Positions 17,999-26,860 of a stretch of DNA of 64,000 nucleotides are shown here, in pieces (the stretch's first letter is position 1; every line of letters begins with the position of its first letter). Below the pieces are notes generated by a model. That model saw nothing but the letters and a program-made list of their open reading frames with translations, ran no database searches and had not been told where the DNA came from. A program made the translations under genes and the position numbers. The stretch comes from Terriglobia bacterium. GTDB taxonomy: Bacteria > Acidobacteriota > Terriglobia > Terriglobales > Acidobacteriaceae. The stretch is taken from assembly GCA_020073525.1 (NCBI GenBank), contig JAIQFA010000005.1, forward strand, positions 58,169 to 122,168, read 5' to 3'.

Positions 17999-18074
17999 GG
18001 GCCCATAGCTCAACGGTTAGAGCAGCAGACTCATAATCTGTTGGTTCCTGGTTCGAATCCAGGTGGGCCCACCA
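17999..18074 (+). tRNA. tRNA with CAT anticodon (tRNA-Ile2 or elongator tRNA-Met)
   Basis: cloverleaf: GGGCCCA / GCTC..GAGC / GCAGA CTCATAA TCTGT / CCTGG TTCGAAT CCAGG / TGGGCCC ACCA; CCA is encoded. Confidence 0.95.
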
Positions 18075-18243
18075 ACCTCAACGAAGACGGCGCCATTGCT
18101 TGGGCCACCTGCCCCACTTTTCTCTGATTCAAGTTGTTGCATGTTCAACATGGTGTGGCCTCACCGCATCCTGCGAGTCGAGTCCTAGTCCCTCCTGCAC
18201 AAAAGCGCTACACTGTCCGCCGAGTGTACGAGGAGGTCCGTTT

Positions 18244-18735
18244 ATGCGCTCTAGAGTCATGCAGGTGCTGGTAGGCAGTGTTTGCCTGATGCTGTGGGTT
18301 GGGTTTGTGCACGCCCAATCGGCTAAGCCGCTGGCCGGAGTAAAAACCGTCCAGGTTGATCCCACCGTCGTTCCCCATGCCGACAAGGTCAAGGAAGAAC
18401 AGGCCCCGAACCAGGTTGCCGACAGCCTGAGAAATGCGCTGAAGGATGCCAACTTTGAAATTGGCGAAGCACCCATTCGCGCCCACATTGTGCTGGATGA
18501 GTTCACGTCGGGCAACACTGCCAAGCGATTTATGGTCGGCTTCGGCGCCGGCCGCAGCACGGTCGATTGCCAACTGGTGATTCAGGACGCCGCCGGGAAA
18601 GAATTGGTGAACCGGAGAATCCGCGTGCGCGGGAACCTGATCTTTAGTCCATATCAGGGCAACAACACGCAGCGCCGGCAAGCCGTAACCAGTTTTGAGC
18701 AGCGGCTCATAGAAGAGATCGAAAAACTGAAGTGA
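18244..18735 (+). CDS. DUF4410-like secreted protein
   Basis: signal peptide; DSLRNALKDANFEI, GFGAGRSTVDCQLVIQDAAGKELVNRRI. Confidence 0.65.
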   Translation: MRSRVMQVLVGSVCLMLWVGFVHAQSAKPLAGVKTVQVDPTVVPHADKVKEEQAPNQVADSLRNALKDANFEIGEAPIRAHIVLDEFTSGNTAKRFMVGFGAGRSTVDCQLVIQDAAGKELVNRRIRVRGNLIFSPYQGNNTQRRQAVTSFEQRLIEEIEKLK

Positions 18736-18912
18736 GTCGCGGCCCATCTGCCGTGTTGCGGCCCAAGAAGGCCTTACTGAAGGCGAGGCGAGGCTAGCTT
18801 CTCCTCGAACCTCTGCGTGGCCGCTACGGAGGGTCTGGGCGCGTCTTGGCAGAGATGCCGGCGTTCCCGAAAGCAGGATCGTTCGAAGATCGTCAGCTAC
18901 CACCCACGAACC

Positions 18913-20481
18913 CTACTCGGCCACAACTTCGATGGCGGTCACGGTGGCGTAGCGCGTTACCGGCACAAATTCCAGCAGCAGTTTGCCTTGAGCGTTCGGT
19001 TGCAAGCCCTTGACCTTGCGTACGAGAGGGCGATTCTCTCCCGCCTCGTCGAGAATGTTCAGGTTGGACAGGATCGTTTTGCCATTGCAGAACACGTTGA
19101 ATACACGCTCTCCCGACGCCGGGTTGGAACGGGCCTCTGGGGCTGCGTTGGGGCCGGAACTCTCAGCTCCGCCATGGTGTTCGATGAAGTACAGGGTCGC
19201 CGTATATCTGCCGGGGGCAACTGGAATTGCGTAAGAGAAATGGCCCCAGCGCTCGCTTTCATAAAACTCCGGGTCGTCGGTTCCGGACGAGGGCTCATGG
19301 CTGTTGCTGAGCTGGCCGCCTTTAAAATAGGTGTCAGGGCTCCACCAGTGGCTGTCGTCGGAGTAATACGGATTGTCGCGGGCGACGATGCGCACCGGCC
19401 TCGCATGTCCCCGAATTCCGGGCAGTATCTCGATTGCGGAGAGCATACCGTTTCCGCCTTTCACCGCTGAAAAACTGAGATGAAGCTGGCCATCGGAAGC
19501 AGGAGCCACATCGGGAAAGACCTTCACCTCCGCTGTGAGATCGCCGCCGGAATCGGCGAGCACGTCGAAGTCATTGAGCAGCGGTTCGCCGTTGGCACGT
19601 ACCGTCATGATACGGCTGCCTTCTCCGCCGCCGCCCGCGTTCTCTGGACCGTAATACGTCTCGGCGAAGTGCAAGTGAAGTTCATACGTGCCAGGTTTCA
19701 GGGGAATGTCGTAGGTGAAGTCGCCCTGACGGCTGCTGCGATAGATGATAGGGTCTTGCGTGCGCCAGATGTGCTGGGCCGAGCCTGCCACCGCGGTACC
19801 GCCGGAGAAGTACGAGTCGGGACTCCAAAGTTTGCCGGCATGATCCACGTACTTGCGGGTGGCGCCGGCCAAAATGCGGACTTCTTCGCCCACTGGCAAT
19901 CCCACGACCGGCTCGGTGGTGAGTTGCGGCGAGTAGGAAGAACGAATAATAGGACGTGGTCTTGATCTCTGGTACGCCACAAACGCCACAAGGCCCAGCA
20001 CAACGAGGAGCGCGATCGTACCTTCCAGGATCCAAATCTGGCGCCGTCGCCAACCCGTTGGCTGCATGCCATCCGGAGCCCGAGCCTGCGCAGTACCCGA
20101 CGAGTTCAACAGAGGAGTTGCCTCACATTCCGGCACTCGCTCAAAAATCGGGACATACTGGCCTATCGGAATTGTGATGTGTATGGCATGGGTTGCGCCT
20201 TCGGAGGCGTAGTACTCGCTCAGGCGCTTGCGCAGGCGGTTGGCTTGGACACGAACGATCGAATCCGTGTCCTGGTCGAAGGTATCGCGACGGTCAAACA
20301 CGTCGAGCGCAACCGAGTATTCCTTGATCTGCCCGCTTTCGCCCGCAAACGCCTTTTCACACAAGTAGGTGAGGAGGTGAACGAGCGTGGGACACCGGGC
20401 AAAGAGGTGGGACTGAACCACGGCCTGCAGTTCGGCGCGTTCCATTTCCCGGTTTACGGATTCTGCTGCCGTCGAAGGCAC
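18913..20481 (-). CDS. membrane-spanning winged-helix/double-malectin protein
   Basis: 522 aa; N-term FDRRDTFDQDTDSIVRVQANRLRKRLSEYY, TM IWILEGTIALLVVLGLVAFVAY, two malectin-like domains WSPDSYFSGG...FTYDIPLKPGTYELHLHFAE and WSPDTYFKGG...FSYAIPVAPGRYTATLYFIE. Confidence 0.8.
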   Translation of the reverse strand: MPSTAAESVNREMERAELQAVVQSHLFARCPTLVHLLTYLCEKAFAGESGQIKEYSVALDVFDRRDTFDQDTDSIVRVQANRLRKRLSEYYASEGATHAIHITIPIGQYVPIFERVPECEATPLLNSSGTAQARAPDGMQPTGWRRRQIWILEGTIALLVVLGLVAFVAYQRSRPRPIIRSSYSPQLTTEPVVGLPVGEEVRILAGATRKYVDHAGKLWSPDSYFSGGTAVAGSAQHIWRTQDPIIYRSSRQGDFTYDIPLKPGTYELHLHFAETYYGPENAGGGGEGSRIMTVRANGEPLLNDFDVLADSGGDLTAEVKVFPDVAPASDGQLHLSFSAVKGGNGMLSAIEILPGIRGHARPVRIVARDNPYYSDDSHWWSPDTYFKGGQLSNSHEPSSGTDDPEFYESERWGHFSYAIPVAPGRYTATLYFIEHHGGAESSGPNAAPEARSNPASGERVFNVFCNGKTILSNLNILDEAGENRPLVRKVKGLQPNAQGKLLLEFVPVTRYATVTAIEVVAE

Positions 20482-20808
20482 CGGCGCCTCCTAAATAAGT
20501 GCTGCTCCCTTTGTACACCCGCCAGCTTCGCTTTAGCGGTCTGCAAACGGTTACGTAACCCCTGTAACGGTCGCTTAACTCCAAGCGGAAGTGTCACCTG
20601 CAGGCCCGCGGCCGCAAGCTAAGTGGTTGCTCCAGTGGGACATCGGTTGCCGGTGAAAGTGACCGGGGCGACTTAGCCCCAAAGTAGCGGATATAGCGTT
20701 GTGGAGGGCGGAAATCCGCGTCATAACTGAGCCGGATGCGGAGGGCAGATCACCGGGGCGAGCGACACCCAAACCGGAATGAGGCAACTCCGGAAAGGGA
20801 GGCAGGGT

Positions 20809-21582
20809 ATGAGAAAAAACTTCACAGTGAGAATGGTACTGGTAGCGTTGCTGATGACATTGACCAGATACAGCGCCGCCACGGCTGCGCCAGAAGCGAC
20901 CCAGGTCAGCATGGGGTCGATGACGGTGTCTGAACTGGAGAAAGCCGGGGATGCGGCGAGAATGCAAAAGAACTACCCGGAAGCGATCCAGTACTTTCAG
21001 GCGGCAGTTCGGAAAGACAAGAAAAACTGGACGCTGTACAACAAGCTGGGCATGGCCGAAATGAAGAACAATGATCTGCGAGCCGCCCGTTCGGATTTCG
21101 AGAGAGCGGCCAAGCGCAATCCCAAGTCTGCCGAAGCGGTCAATAACATTGGAGCTGTGGATTTTGTGAAGAGGAACTATGGCTCCGCCGCAAAGTACTT
21201 CAAGAAGGCGGTTGCGCTCGATGAAACGCGAGCAACGTTTCACGTCAACCTCGGCGCTGCCTGGTTTGGGCAGAACAAGGTGGACCGCGCCGTGATCGAA
21301 TACACGCGGGCCTTGGAACTGGAGCCGGACATCTTGAAGCAGGACTCCAGAGCGGGAGCGGTTGCCCAGATCTCAAGTCCCGAAGAACGCGCCCGGTATG
21401 CGTATATGCTGGCGAAGATCTATGCCAGACGAGGCGATGTGGACAATTGCCTCCAGTGCTTGAAGAAGGCCAAGGAGGAGGGCTATCGCAATCTTGCCGG
21501 TGTCTACAAAGAAGAGGAGTTCAGCCGGATGTGGCAAGATTCCAGACTGCATGAGGTAGTTCCGCCACCGACGCCAAAGTAG
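20809..21582 (+). CDS. TPR repeat protein, secreted
   Basis: signal peptide; YPEAIQYFQAAVRKDKKNWTLYNKLGMAEMKNNDLRAARSDFERAAKRNPKSAEAVNNIGAV; ggagg upstream of ATG. Confidence 0.85.
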   Translation: MRKNFTVRMVLVALLMTLTRYSAATAAPEATQVSMGSMTVSELEKAGDAARMQKNYPEAIQYFQAAVRKDKKNWTLYNKLGMAEMKNNDLRAARSDFERAAKRNPKSAEAVNNIGAVDFVKRNYGSAAKYFKKAVALDETRATFHVNLGAAWFGQNKVDRAVIEYTRALELEPDILKQDSRAGAVAQISSPEERARYAYMLAKIYARRGDVDNCLQCLKKAKEEGYRNLAGVYKEEEFSRMWQDSRLHEVVPPPTPK

Positions 21583-21604
21583 GTGGGGCGGTTTCGTCCT
21601 GGAC

Positions 21605-21649
21605 AAGGGCTTCTCCCCTCTGAGCGGCGGGGAGAAGCCCTTCTATTTT
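21605..21649 (+). terminator. strong hairpin terminator
   Basis: perfect 14-bp stem aagggcttctcccc/ggggagaagccctt followed by ctatttt. Confidence 0.8.
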
Positions 21650-21712
21650 CCCGGCGCGGGAGGCAAGGCTTGCGGAGCCGTGCTCCGTAGGAGCGGTCGA
21701 ATGCGTCCGCCC

Positions 21713-22591
21713 CTACGCAGGCATAATTACTCGCAGCGCGCCCGCGGCTGCGGAAATCTCGGCCGGCGTCTCGCACACAAATTCTCCATCCGCGTAAATC
21801 TCAAGTGGAGTTTCCGTCTCCACGATCACTCGCTCCGCTTTCGAGTACTCCACCTTGGGCGAGAGCAGATGATGCCCGAAGTACACCGACGGAAACATGC
21901 AAAACAGTTTAAAGGGATTCATCGTGCTGACCCGGCAGATGTCAAGCTTGCCATCCGCAAAATCTGCTTTCGGCGCAATGCGCATACCGTCACCATAAAA
22001 CTGCGTGTTGGCGAAGGCGGCGAGCAAGGTGAGCTTCCCGGCCTCCGTATGATCCGTGCCGCTAAGTTGCGTGGCATTGACGTGCTTCAGTCGCATCGAG
22101 AACGCTGGAAGTTTGAGCAGCAGCGGCAACAGCGACAGAACGTAGCCGCCATGCCCGCGCAGCCAGCGCGGCATTCGATTGGCGCTGCGAGCGGCGGCCG
22201 AATCCAGACCGCACCCGGCGACGCAACAGAAATAGTGGATATGCTCTGGCGAGGAGGATGGAACGATGACCCCGAGATCTACTGCCCGAGCCTGAACTTC
22301 CCCTGCTTCGAAATCACGCCACACGCGCAGGGAGTCGCGCACTGACCGCAGCCTGAGCGCGCGGGCAAAATCATTGCCACTGCCAGCTGGGACGATCAGC
22401 ACGGGAAGCTGCAGTCGCACGAACGCGGGCAGATGGCGGTGAATGGTGCCGTCTCCACCGAAGAGCAGGATGACGTCGGCGTCGTTGGAAGATGCCGGCA
22501 ATCCCTGGAGCCACTCTGCTCTGGAGCCAGCCTGAAACGCCTTCAAGTCTGCCGGCGAGGTTCCCAACCCGAAGATGGCGGCGGCGCGCAT
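21713..22591 (-). CDS. diacylglycerol/lipid kinase family protein
   Basis: 292 aa; LLFGGDGTIHRHL, VPAGSGNDFARAL, GIGMRI-like GDGMRIAPKADFADGKLDICRV. Confidence 0.88.
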   Translation of the reverse strand: MRAAAIFGLGTSPADLKAFQAGSRAEWLQGLPASSNDADVILLFGGDGTIHRHLPAFVRLQLPVLIVPAGSGNDFARALRLRSVRDSLRVWRDFEAGEVQARAVDLGVIVPSSSPEHIHYFCCVAGCGLDSAAARSANRMPRWLRGHGGYVLSLLPLLLKLPAFSMRLKHVNATQLSGTDHTEAGKLTLLAAFANTQFYGDGMRIAPKADFADGKLDICRVSTMNPFKLFCMFPSVYFGHHLLSPKVEYSKAERVIVETETPLEIYADGEFVCETPAEISAAAGALRVIMPA

Positions 22592-22649
22592 GAGCTATGC
22601 GTTCAGCATTGTGGAAAATCAAAAGCTGTTGTGACTGCCGGCAGCTGCC

Positions 22650-22710
22650 GAGCTTCGCTCGGCCTGGACGGGCGAGGCGCCCGTCCCCACACCGGCATCA
22701 TCCCCACACC
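22650..22710. repeat. GC-rich palindromic repeat (C-like)
   Basis: gagcttcgctcggcctggacgggcgaggcgcccgtccccacaccggcatcatccccacaccgg. Confidence 0.6.
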
Positions 22711-22717
22711 GGCACTA

Positions 22718-24364
22718 CTATTTCGGCAGGCACTTCTCCATGAAGTTGATCAGGTCTCTCTTCATCTTGTCATGCTCGGCGCGATCGATGTACACCATGT
22801 GTCCCGAGTCGTAGGTGGCATACGAAACATTCTGGCGAAACTGCGGGCCGAGGTCCAAGTGATCCATGGTCCAATTGGCCGCGGCGAAGGGAGTGGCCAA
22901 ATCGTAGTAGCCCTCCATCACCAGAATCTTCATATATGGGTTCTTGATCATGGCCGATCGCAACCCGCCCGCCGTGCTGGGAAAGCCTTCCACGGCATTG
23001 CCCCACTCCCAACTCTTGAAGCCGGGCTGGTCGTAGGCGAAAACCCTGTAGGGCATGTCGGACTTGTAGTTCAGCTCGGTGCGCAGGTAGTTGTTGAACG
23101 CCGATGTGTAAGGCGGCAGGATGGCCGAGCCGGTTGGGTCATAGAAACGATCATCGTCGGGATTCGGGCTGGTGAAGCGGCCATCGAGGCGGCCCGCGAC
23201 CAGCTTCTGATCGAGCAGCAACTCCTTGGTGAAGGTGGGAACGTCGATGCGCAGATTGTGCGCTTCGATCACCTCCGGTCGCAGCCCGATGTAGCGGGAC
23301 AGTTGCTCCACAATCTTGCGGTGCTCTTCCGGTGTCAAGGCGTCACCCTTGCCGAGAGCCAGCGCGTAATCATTGGACGACCAGCGCACGACTTCATCGC
23401 GCGTTTTCGCCATGTCCTGGGTCAAGTCGGCGGAGAGCTTGTGATGGTAGCCGGCGATCATGTTGAAAGTCGGCACCAGCAGAAAATAAGGCAGGTCGTT
23501 CGATTTATTCCATTCCAGCGTTTGGAAATCCACCGCCATCGAGAGCAAGGTCACGCCGTTGAACGCGATGCCATGGTCGGCCAGGTACCCGGCAATACCG
23601 GCGGCGCGCGTCGTGCCGTAGCTTTCCCCAAGCAGGAACAGCGGAGAACTCCAGCGATCATAGCGCGAGATGTAGAGGCGGATGAATTCTCCGAAAGCCT
23701 GCACATCGCCTTTGACCCCCAGAAATCTCTTGGTAAGTTCGGCGGTCGCAGCCCGCGAGTAGCCGGTGGCCATAGCATCGACCATGACGATGTCGCTGCG
23801 ATCGAGAAGCGTGTCGGGATTGTCTTCCAGACGATAAGGTGCGGCGGGCATGAATCCGTTCGGCTGCAGCACCACGCGCTTCGGTCCGAGCGCGCCCATG
23901 TGCAGCCACACCGAGGCCGAGCCGGGGCCGCCGTTGAACGAGAACGTCAGCGGCCGTTTTCCAGCGTCCTGCCCATCGAGGATGTAGGCGACGAAAAACA
24001 TTTCGGCTTCGGTCTTGCCATCCTCGCGCTTGATAGGGAGCCGGCCAGTGGTTGCGGTATAGCTGAGAGTCTTGCCGTTCAACGCGACCTGGTGGTGTGT
24101 GACGACGGGCGGCACTTCCGCCACATCGTAATGTTCTTCCTTATCGGCAGCTTCGCTGGCATCGCCTTTCGATGGCTCTGCGGGCTTGCTGCTTTCCGCG
24201 GACTTATCCGGAGTGGTGGCAGTGGACGGCGTTGGTTCTTTCTTGCCTTTATCCTTCCTGGGCGCGGCCTGCTTCGCGTTCTCGGCCGTTGTGTCTTGGT
24301 TTTGCTGCGCCCCTGCGAACGGAATCGTCAACAGGGCGAGGAAGAGAACCATCAGAATTCTCAT
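22718..24364 (-). CDS. peptidase S10 (serine carboxypeptidase-like)
   Basis: 548 aa; TFSFNGGPGSASVWLHMGALGPKRV, LLGESYGTTRAAGIAGYL, signal peptide. Confidence 0.88.
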   Translation of the reverse strand: MRILMVLFLALLTIPFAGAQQNQDTTAENAKQAAPRKDKGKKEPTPSTATTPDKSAESSKPAEPSKGDASEAADKEEHYDVAEVPPVVTHHQVALNGKTLSYTATTGRLPIKREDGKTEAEMFFVAYILDGQDAGKRPLTFSFNGGPGSASVWLHMGALGPKRVVLQPNGFMPAAPYRLEDNPDTLLDRSDIVMVDAMATGYSRAATAELTKRFLGVKGDVQAFGEFIRLYISRYDRWSSPLFLLGESYGTTRAAGIAGYLADHGIAFNGVTLLSMAVDFQTLEWNKSNDLPYFLLVPTFNMIAGYHHKLSADLTQDMAKTRDEVVRWSSNDYALALGKGDALTPEEHRKIVEQLSRYIGLRPEVIEAHNLRIDVPTFTKELLLDQKLVAGRLDGRFTSPNPDDDRFYDPTGSAILPPYTSAFNNYLRTELNYKSDMPYRVFAYDQPGFKSWEWGNAVEGFPSTAGGLRSAMIKNPYMKILVMEGYYDLATPFAAANWTMDHLDLGPQFRQNVSYATYDSGHMVYIDRAEHDKMKRDLINFMEKCLPK

Positions 24365-24582
24365 GCTTGTCTCCGAAAAAGAATTGGACCAGCATTATAG
24401 CGTTTTCGCACGTCGCGCTTGAAAAAAGCGCCATCCGAAGGCCGGGTTTTTTCTTTTTGCAGCCACACGTCCCACCACGCCGGAGCCCACTCCGGACGTG
24501 CTAGAATTTGGTGCGCCTGAAATACTTCCACCGGCTCGGTGGCGTGCAGATCTATCCACCCTGGCAATGACGGACTGAGAAC

Positions 24583-25635
24583 GTGGCCCAGAACCCAAAC
24601 GCCCATCCCGATTCGATTACCTATGCTGACGCCGGTGTCAGCATTGATCGCGGCAACCGCACCAAGCAGCGCATCAAGTATCTGGCCCACAAAACCTTTA
24701 CCCGGGGAGTCCTGAGCGAGATTGGCGGCTTCGGCGGGTTATTCTCGGTCGACAAAAAGTATGTAGATCCGGTGCTGGTTTCGAGCGTGGATGGCGTGGG
24801 CACCAAGCTGAAAGTCGCGTTCGAAATGAAGATGCACCACACCGTCGGCGGCGATCTGGTGAATCATTGCGTGAATGATATTGCGGTGCAGGGCGCGGCG
24901 CCGCTTTTTTTCATGGACTACTTGGCCACCGGCACGCTCGACCCGGAAGTGGCGGAAAAGATTGTCGGCGGCCTTGCCGAAGCCTGCAAGCACAACGGCT
25001 GTGCGCTGATCGGCGGCGAAACCGCCGAAATGCCGGGTTTCTATCCCGAAGGCGAGTACGATCTTGCCGGATTCATTGTCGGAGTTGTTGAACGCGAGCG
25101 CATCATCAGCGGCAAAGACGTGCAGGTGGGAGATTGCGTTCTCGGCTTGCCCTCCAACGGCTTGCACACCAACGGATACTCGCTGGCCCGAAAACTGCTC
25201 TTTGAAATCGCAGGCTATTCTCCCGAAACTTTTGTCAGCGAGATCAAGAACAAGGTCGGCAACGAACTCATGCGCACCCATCGCAGCTACTGGTCGATCA
25301 TCCGCAAGATGATCGCGGGCGAATGCGTGGCGGCACTGGCGCATATCACCGGCGGCGGCATCACCGAGAACCTGCCCCGAGTGCTGCCCAAGGGCACGTC
25401 GGCCGTAGTTGAACTCGGCACGTGGCCGGTTTTGCCCATCTTTGAACACTTGCAGAAACTCGGCAATGTCGCGGAGGAAGAAATGCTCCGCACCTTCAAC
25501 ATGGGCCTAGGCATGCTGATCGTGGTTCCCGCCAAAAAATTCAAGAAGGCGCAGACGCTATTGGAACGGGCCGGAGAAAAATTCTACAGCGTCGGGCGCA
25601 TCGTTAAGGGCGATCGCAAGGTAGTGTTCAGCTAG
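24583..25635 (+). CDS. purM: phosphoribosylformylglycinamidine cyclo-ligase
   Basis: DPVLVSSVDGVGTKLKVAFEM, CALIGGETAEMPGFYPEGEYDLAGF, LPSNGLHTNGYSLARKLL, HITGGGITENLPRVLP. Confidence 0.95.
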   Translation: MAQNPNAHPDSITYADAGVSIDRGNRTKQRIKYLAHKTFTRGVLSEIGGFGGLFSVDKKYVDPVLVSSVDGVGTKLKVAFEMKMHHTVGGDLVNHCVNDIAVQGAAPLFFMDYLATGTLDPEVAEKIVGGLAEACKHNGCALIGGETAEMPGFYPEGEYDLAGFIVGVVERERIISGKDVQVGDCVLGLPSNGLHTNGYSLARKLLFEIAGYSPETFVSEIKNKVGNELMRTHRSYWSIIRKMIAGECVAALAHITGGGITENLPRVLPKGTSAVVELGTWPVLPIFEHLQKLGNVAEEEMLRTFNMGLGMLIVVPAKKFKKAQTLLERAGEKFYSVGRIVKGDRKVVFS

Positions 25636-25646
25636 GACTACCGGCC

Positions 25647-25707
25647 GTAGAGACGCGGCTTGCCGCGTCTCCTGCCGCGCGTGAGACGGGGCAAGCCCCG
25701 TCTCTAC
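25647..25707. repeat. twin-palindrome repeat (family C)
   Basis: gtagagacgcggcttgccgcgtctc ... gagacggggcaagccccgtctctac. Confidence 0.9.
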
Positions 25708-25730
25708 TCCAGGTTTTTGTCGATCTTCCG

Positions 25731-25765
25731 TTTTTCTCCGTGTCTCCGTGCCTCCGTGGTGAATA
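25731..25765. repeat. B-family repeat, inverted
   Basis: tttttctccgtgtctccgtgcctccgtggtgaa. Confidence 0.7.
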
Positions 25766-25776
25766 ATGTTGTCGTA

Positions 25777-26406
25777 ATGAAAAATCTCGGCATTCTCCTT
25801 TCCGGACGCGGCTCCAACTTTGTGGCCATCGCCGACAGCATCGCTGCGGGCAGGATTCCTGATGCCCGCATTGCGGTTGTAATCTCGAATCGCGCTGATG
25901 CTCTCGGCCTCGAAACCGCCCGGCATCGAGGTCTCACGGCGCTTGCCATTCCATCAAAAGGCAAGACGCGAGAGGAGCACGACCGCGAAGTTGTGACTGC
26001 GCTCCACGAACACAAAGTCGACCTCGTCTGCCTCGCGGGTTACATGCGCCTGCTCTCGCCCTGGTTCGTGCAGCAGTTTCCGGCAAGAATTCTCAACATC
26101 CATCCGTCCTTGCTGCCGGCGTTTCCGGGCCTGGAAGCGCAGCAGCAGGCCTTTGCCTATGGGGTGAGAGTGTCTGGCTGTACGGTGCACCTGGTCGACG
26201 AGGAACTCGATCATGGCGCCATCATCGTGCAGAAGACCGTGCCAGTTCTGGACACCGACGACGAGCACACGCTGGCGGACCGAATTCTTGAGCAGGAACA
26301 CATCGCGTATGCGGAAGCGATCAAGATTGTGCTCGAGGGGAAATTTGAAATTGTTGGCAGGCGGATGGTGAAAAGTCAGAAGTCAGAAGTCGAATTGAAG
26401 AAGTAA
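25777..26406 (+). CDS. purN: phosphoribosylglycinamide formyltransferase
   Basis: MKNLGILLSGRGSNFVAIADSI, RILNIHPSLLPAFPGLEAQQQAFAYGVRVSGCTVHLVDEELDHGAIIVQ. Confidence 0.94.
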   Translation: MKNLGILLSGRGSNFVAIADSIAAGRIPDARIAVVISNRADALGLETARHRGLTALAIPSKGKTREEHDREVVTALHEHKVDLVCLAGYMRLLSPWFVQQFPARILNIHPSLLPAFPGLEAQQQAFAYGVRVSGCTVHLVDEELDHGAIIVQKTVPVLDTDDEHTLADRILEQEHIAYAEAIKIVLEGKFEIVGRRMVKSQKSEVELKK

Positions 26407-26860
26407 AAACCGACCAATTTGAATGTGAGACGAATCACTGCTGACAGAGCTCTGCAGGCGTTACATCTGAAGGGTGAAAGAGTTTGAGGGGCTGCAGGAG
26501 CGGACAAGAAACTTTGCACTACGCATCATCAAACTGTTTCGCTCGCTGCCCAAGACTGACGACGCTCGGATATTAGGGAAGCAACTTCTTCGCTCGGGCA
26601 CTTCGATTGGAGCCAACTACCGCGCCGCTTGCCGGGCGCGTTCTCGTGCGGAATTCGCCGCGAAGCTCGGTATCGTGCTCGAAGAAGCCGACGAAGCAGC
26701 TTTCTGGTTGGAGCTGATGCGGGATGCTGGAATCTTCCCTGAGGCGAAGTTGCGAGAGATAGTTCAGGAGGCCAAAGAACTCGTGGCTATCTTTGTAGCG
26801 TCCGTCCGAAAGGTAAAAGGTTTTACTTCTTCAATCTGACTTCTGACTTTTGACTTCTTT
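26371..26860. repeat. inverted repeat arms (family E) bracketing the four-helix-bundle gene
   Basis: left aaaagtcagaagtcagaagtcgaattgaagaagtaaaaacc (26371-26412); right 26819-26860 reverse complements to aaagaagtcaaaagtcagaagtcagattgaagaagtaaaacc. Confidence 0.9.
26474..26839 (+). CDS. four helix bundle protein (23S rRNA intervening-sequence protein family)
   Basis: 121 aa; LRSGTSIGANYRAACRARSRAEFAAKLGIVLEEADEAAFWLELM. Confidence 0.9.
   Translation: MKEFEGLQERTRNFALRIIKLFRSLPKTDDARILGKQLLRSGTSIGANYRAACRARSRAEFAAKLGIVLEEADEAAFWLELMRDAGIFPEAKLREIVQEAKELVAIFVASVRKVKGFTSSI

Noticed and set aside
17906-18127. 73 aa ORF containing GPIAQRLEQQTHNLLVPGSNPGGPTNL
   Set aside because: Spurious translation of the tRNA gene, a classic artefact.
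22433-24400. 655 aa ORF on + strand
   Set aside because: Antisense to the peptidase S10 and lipid kinase genes, which carry recognisable motifs; a high-GC mirror ORF.
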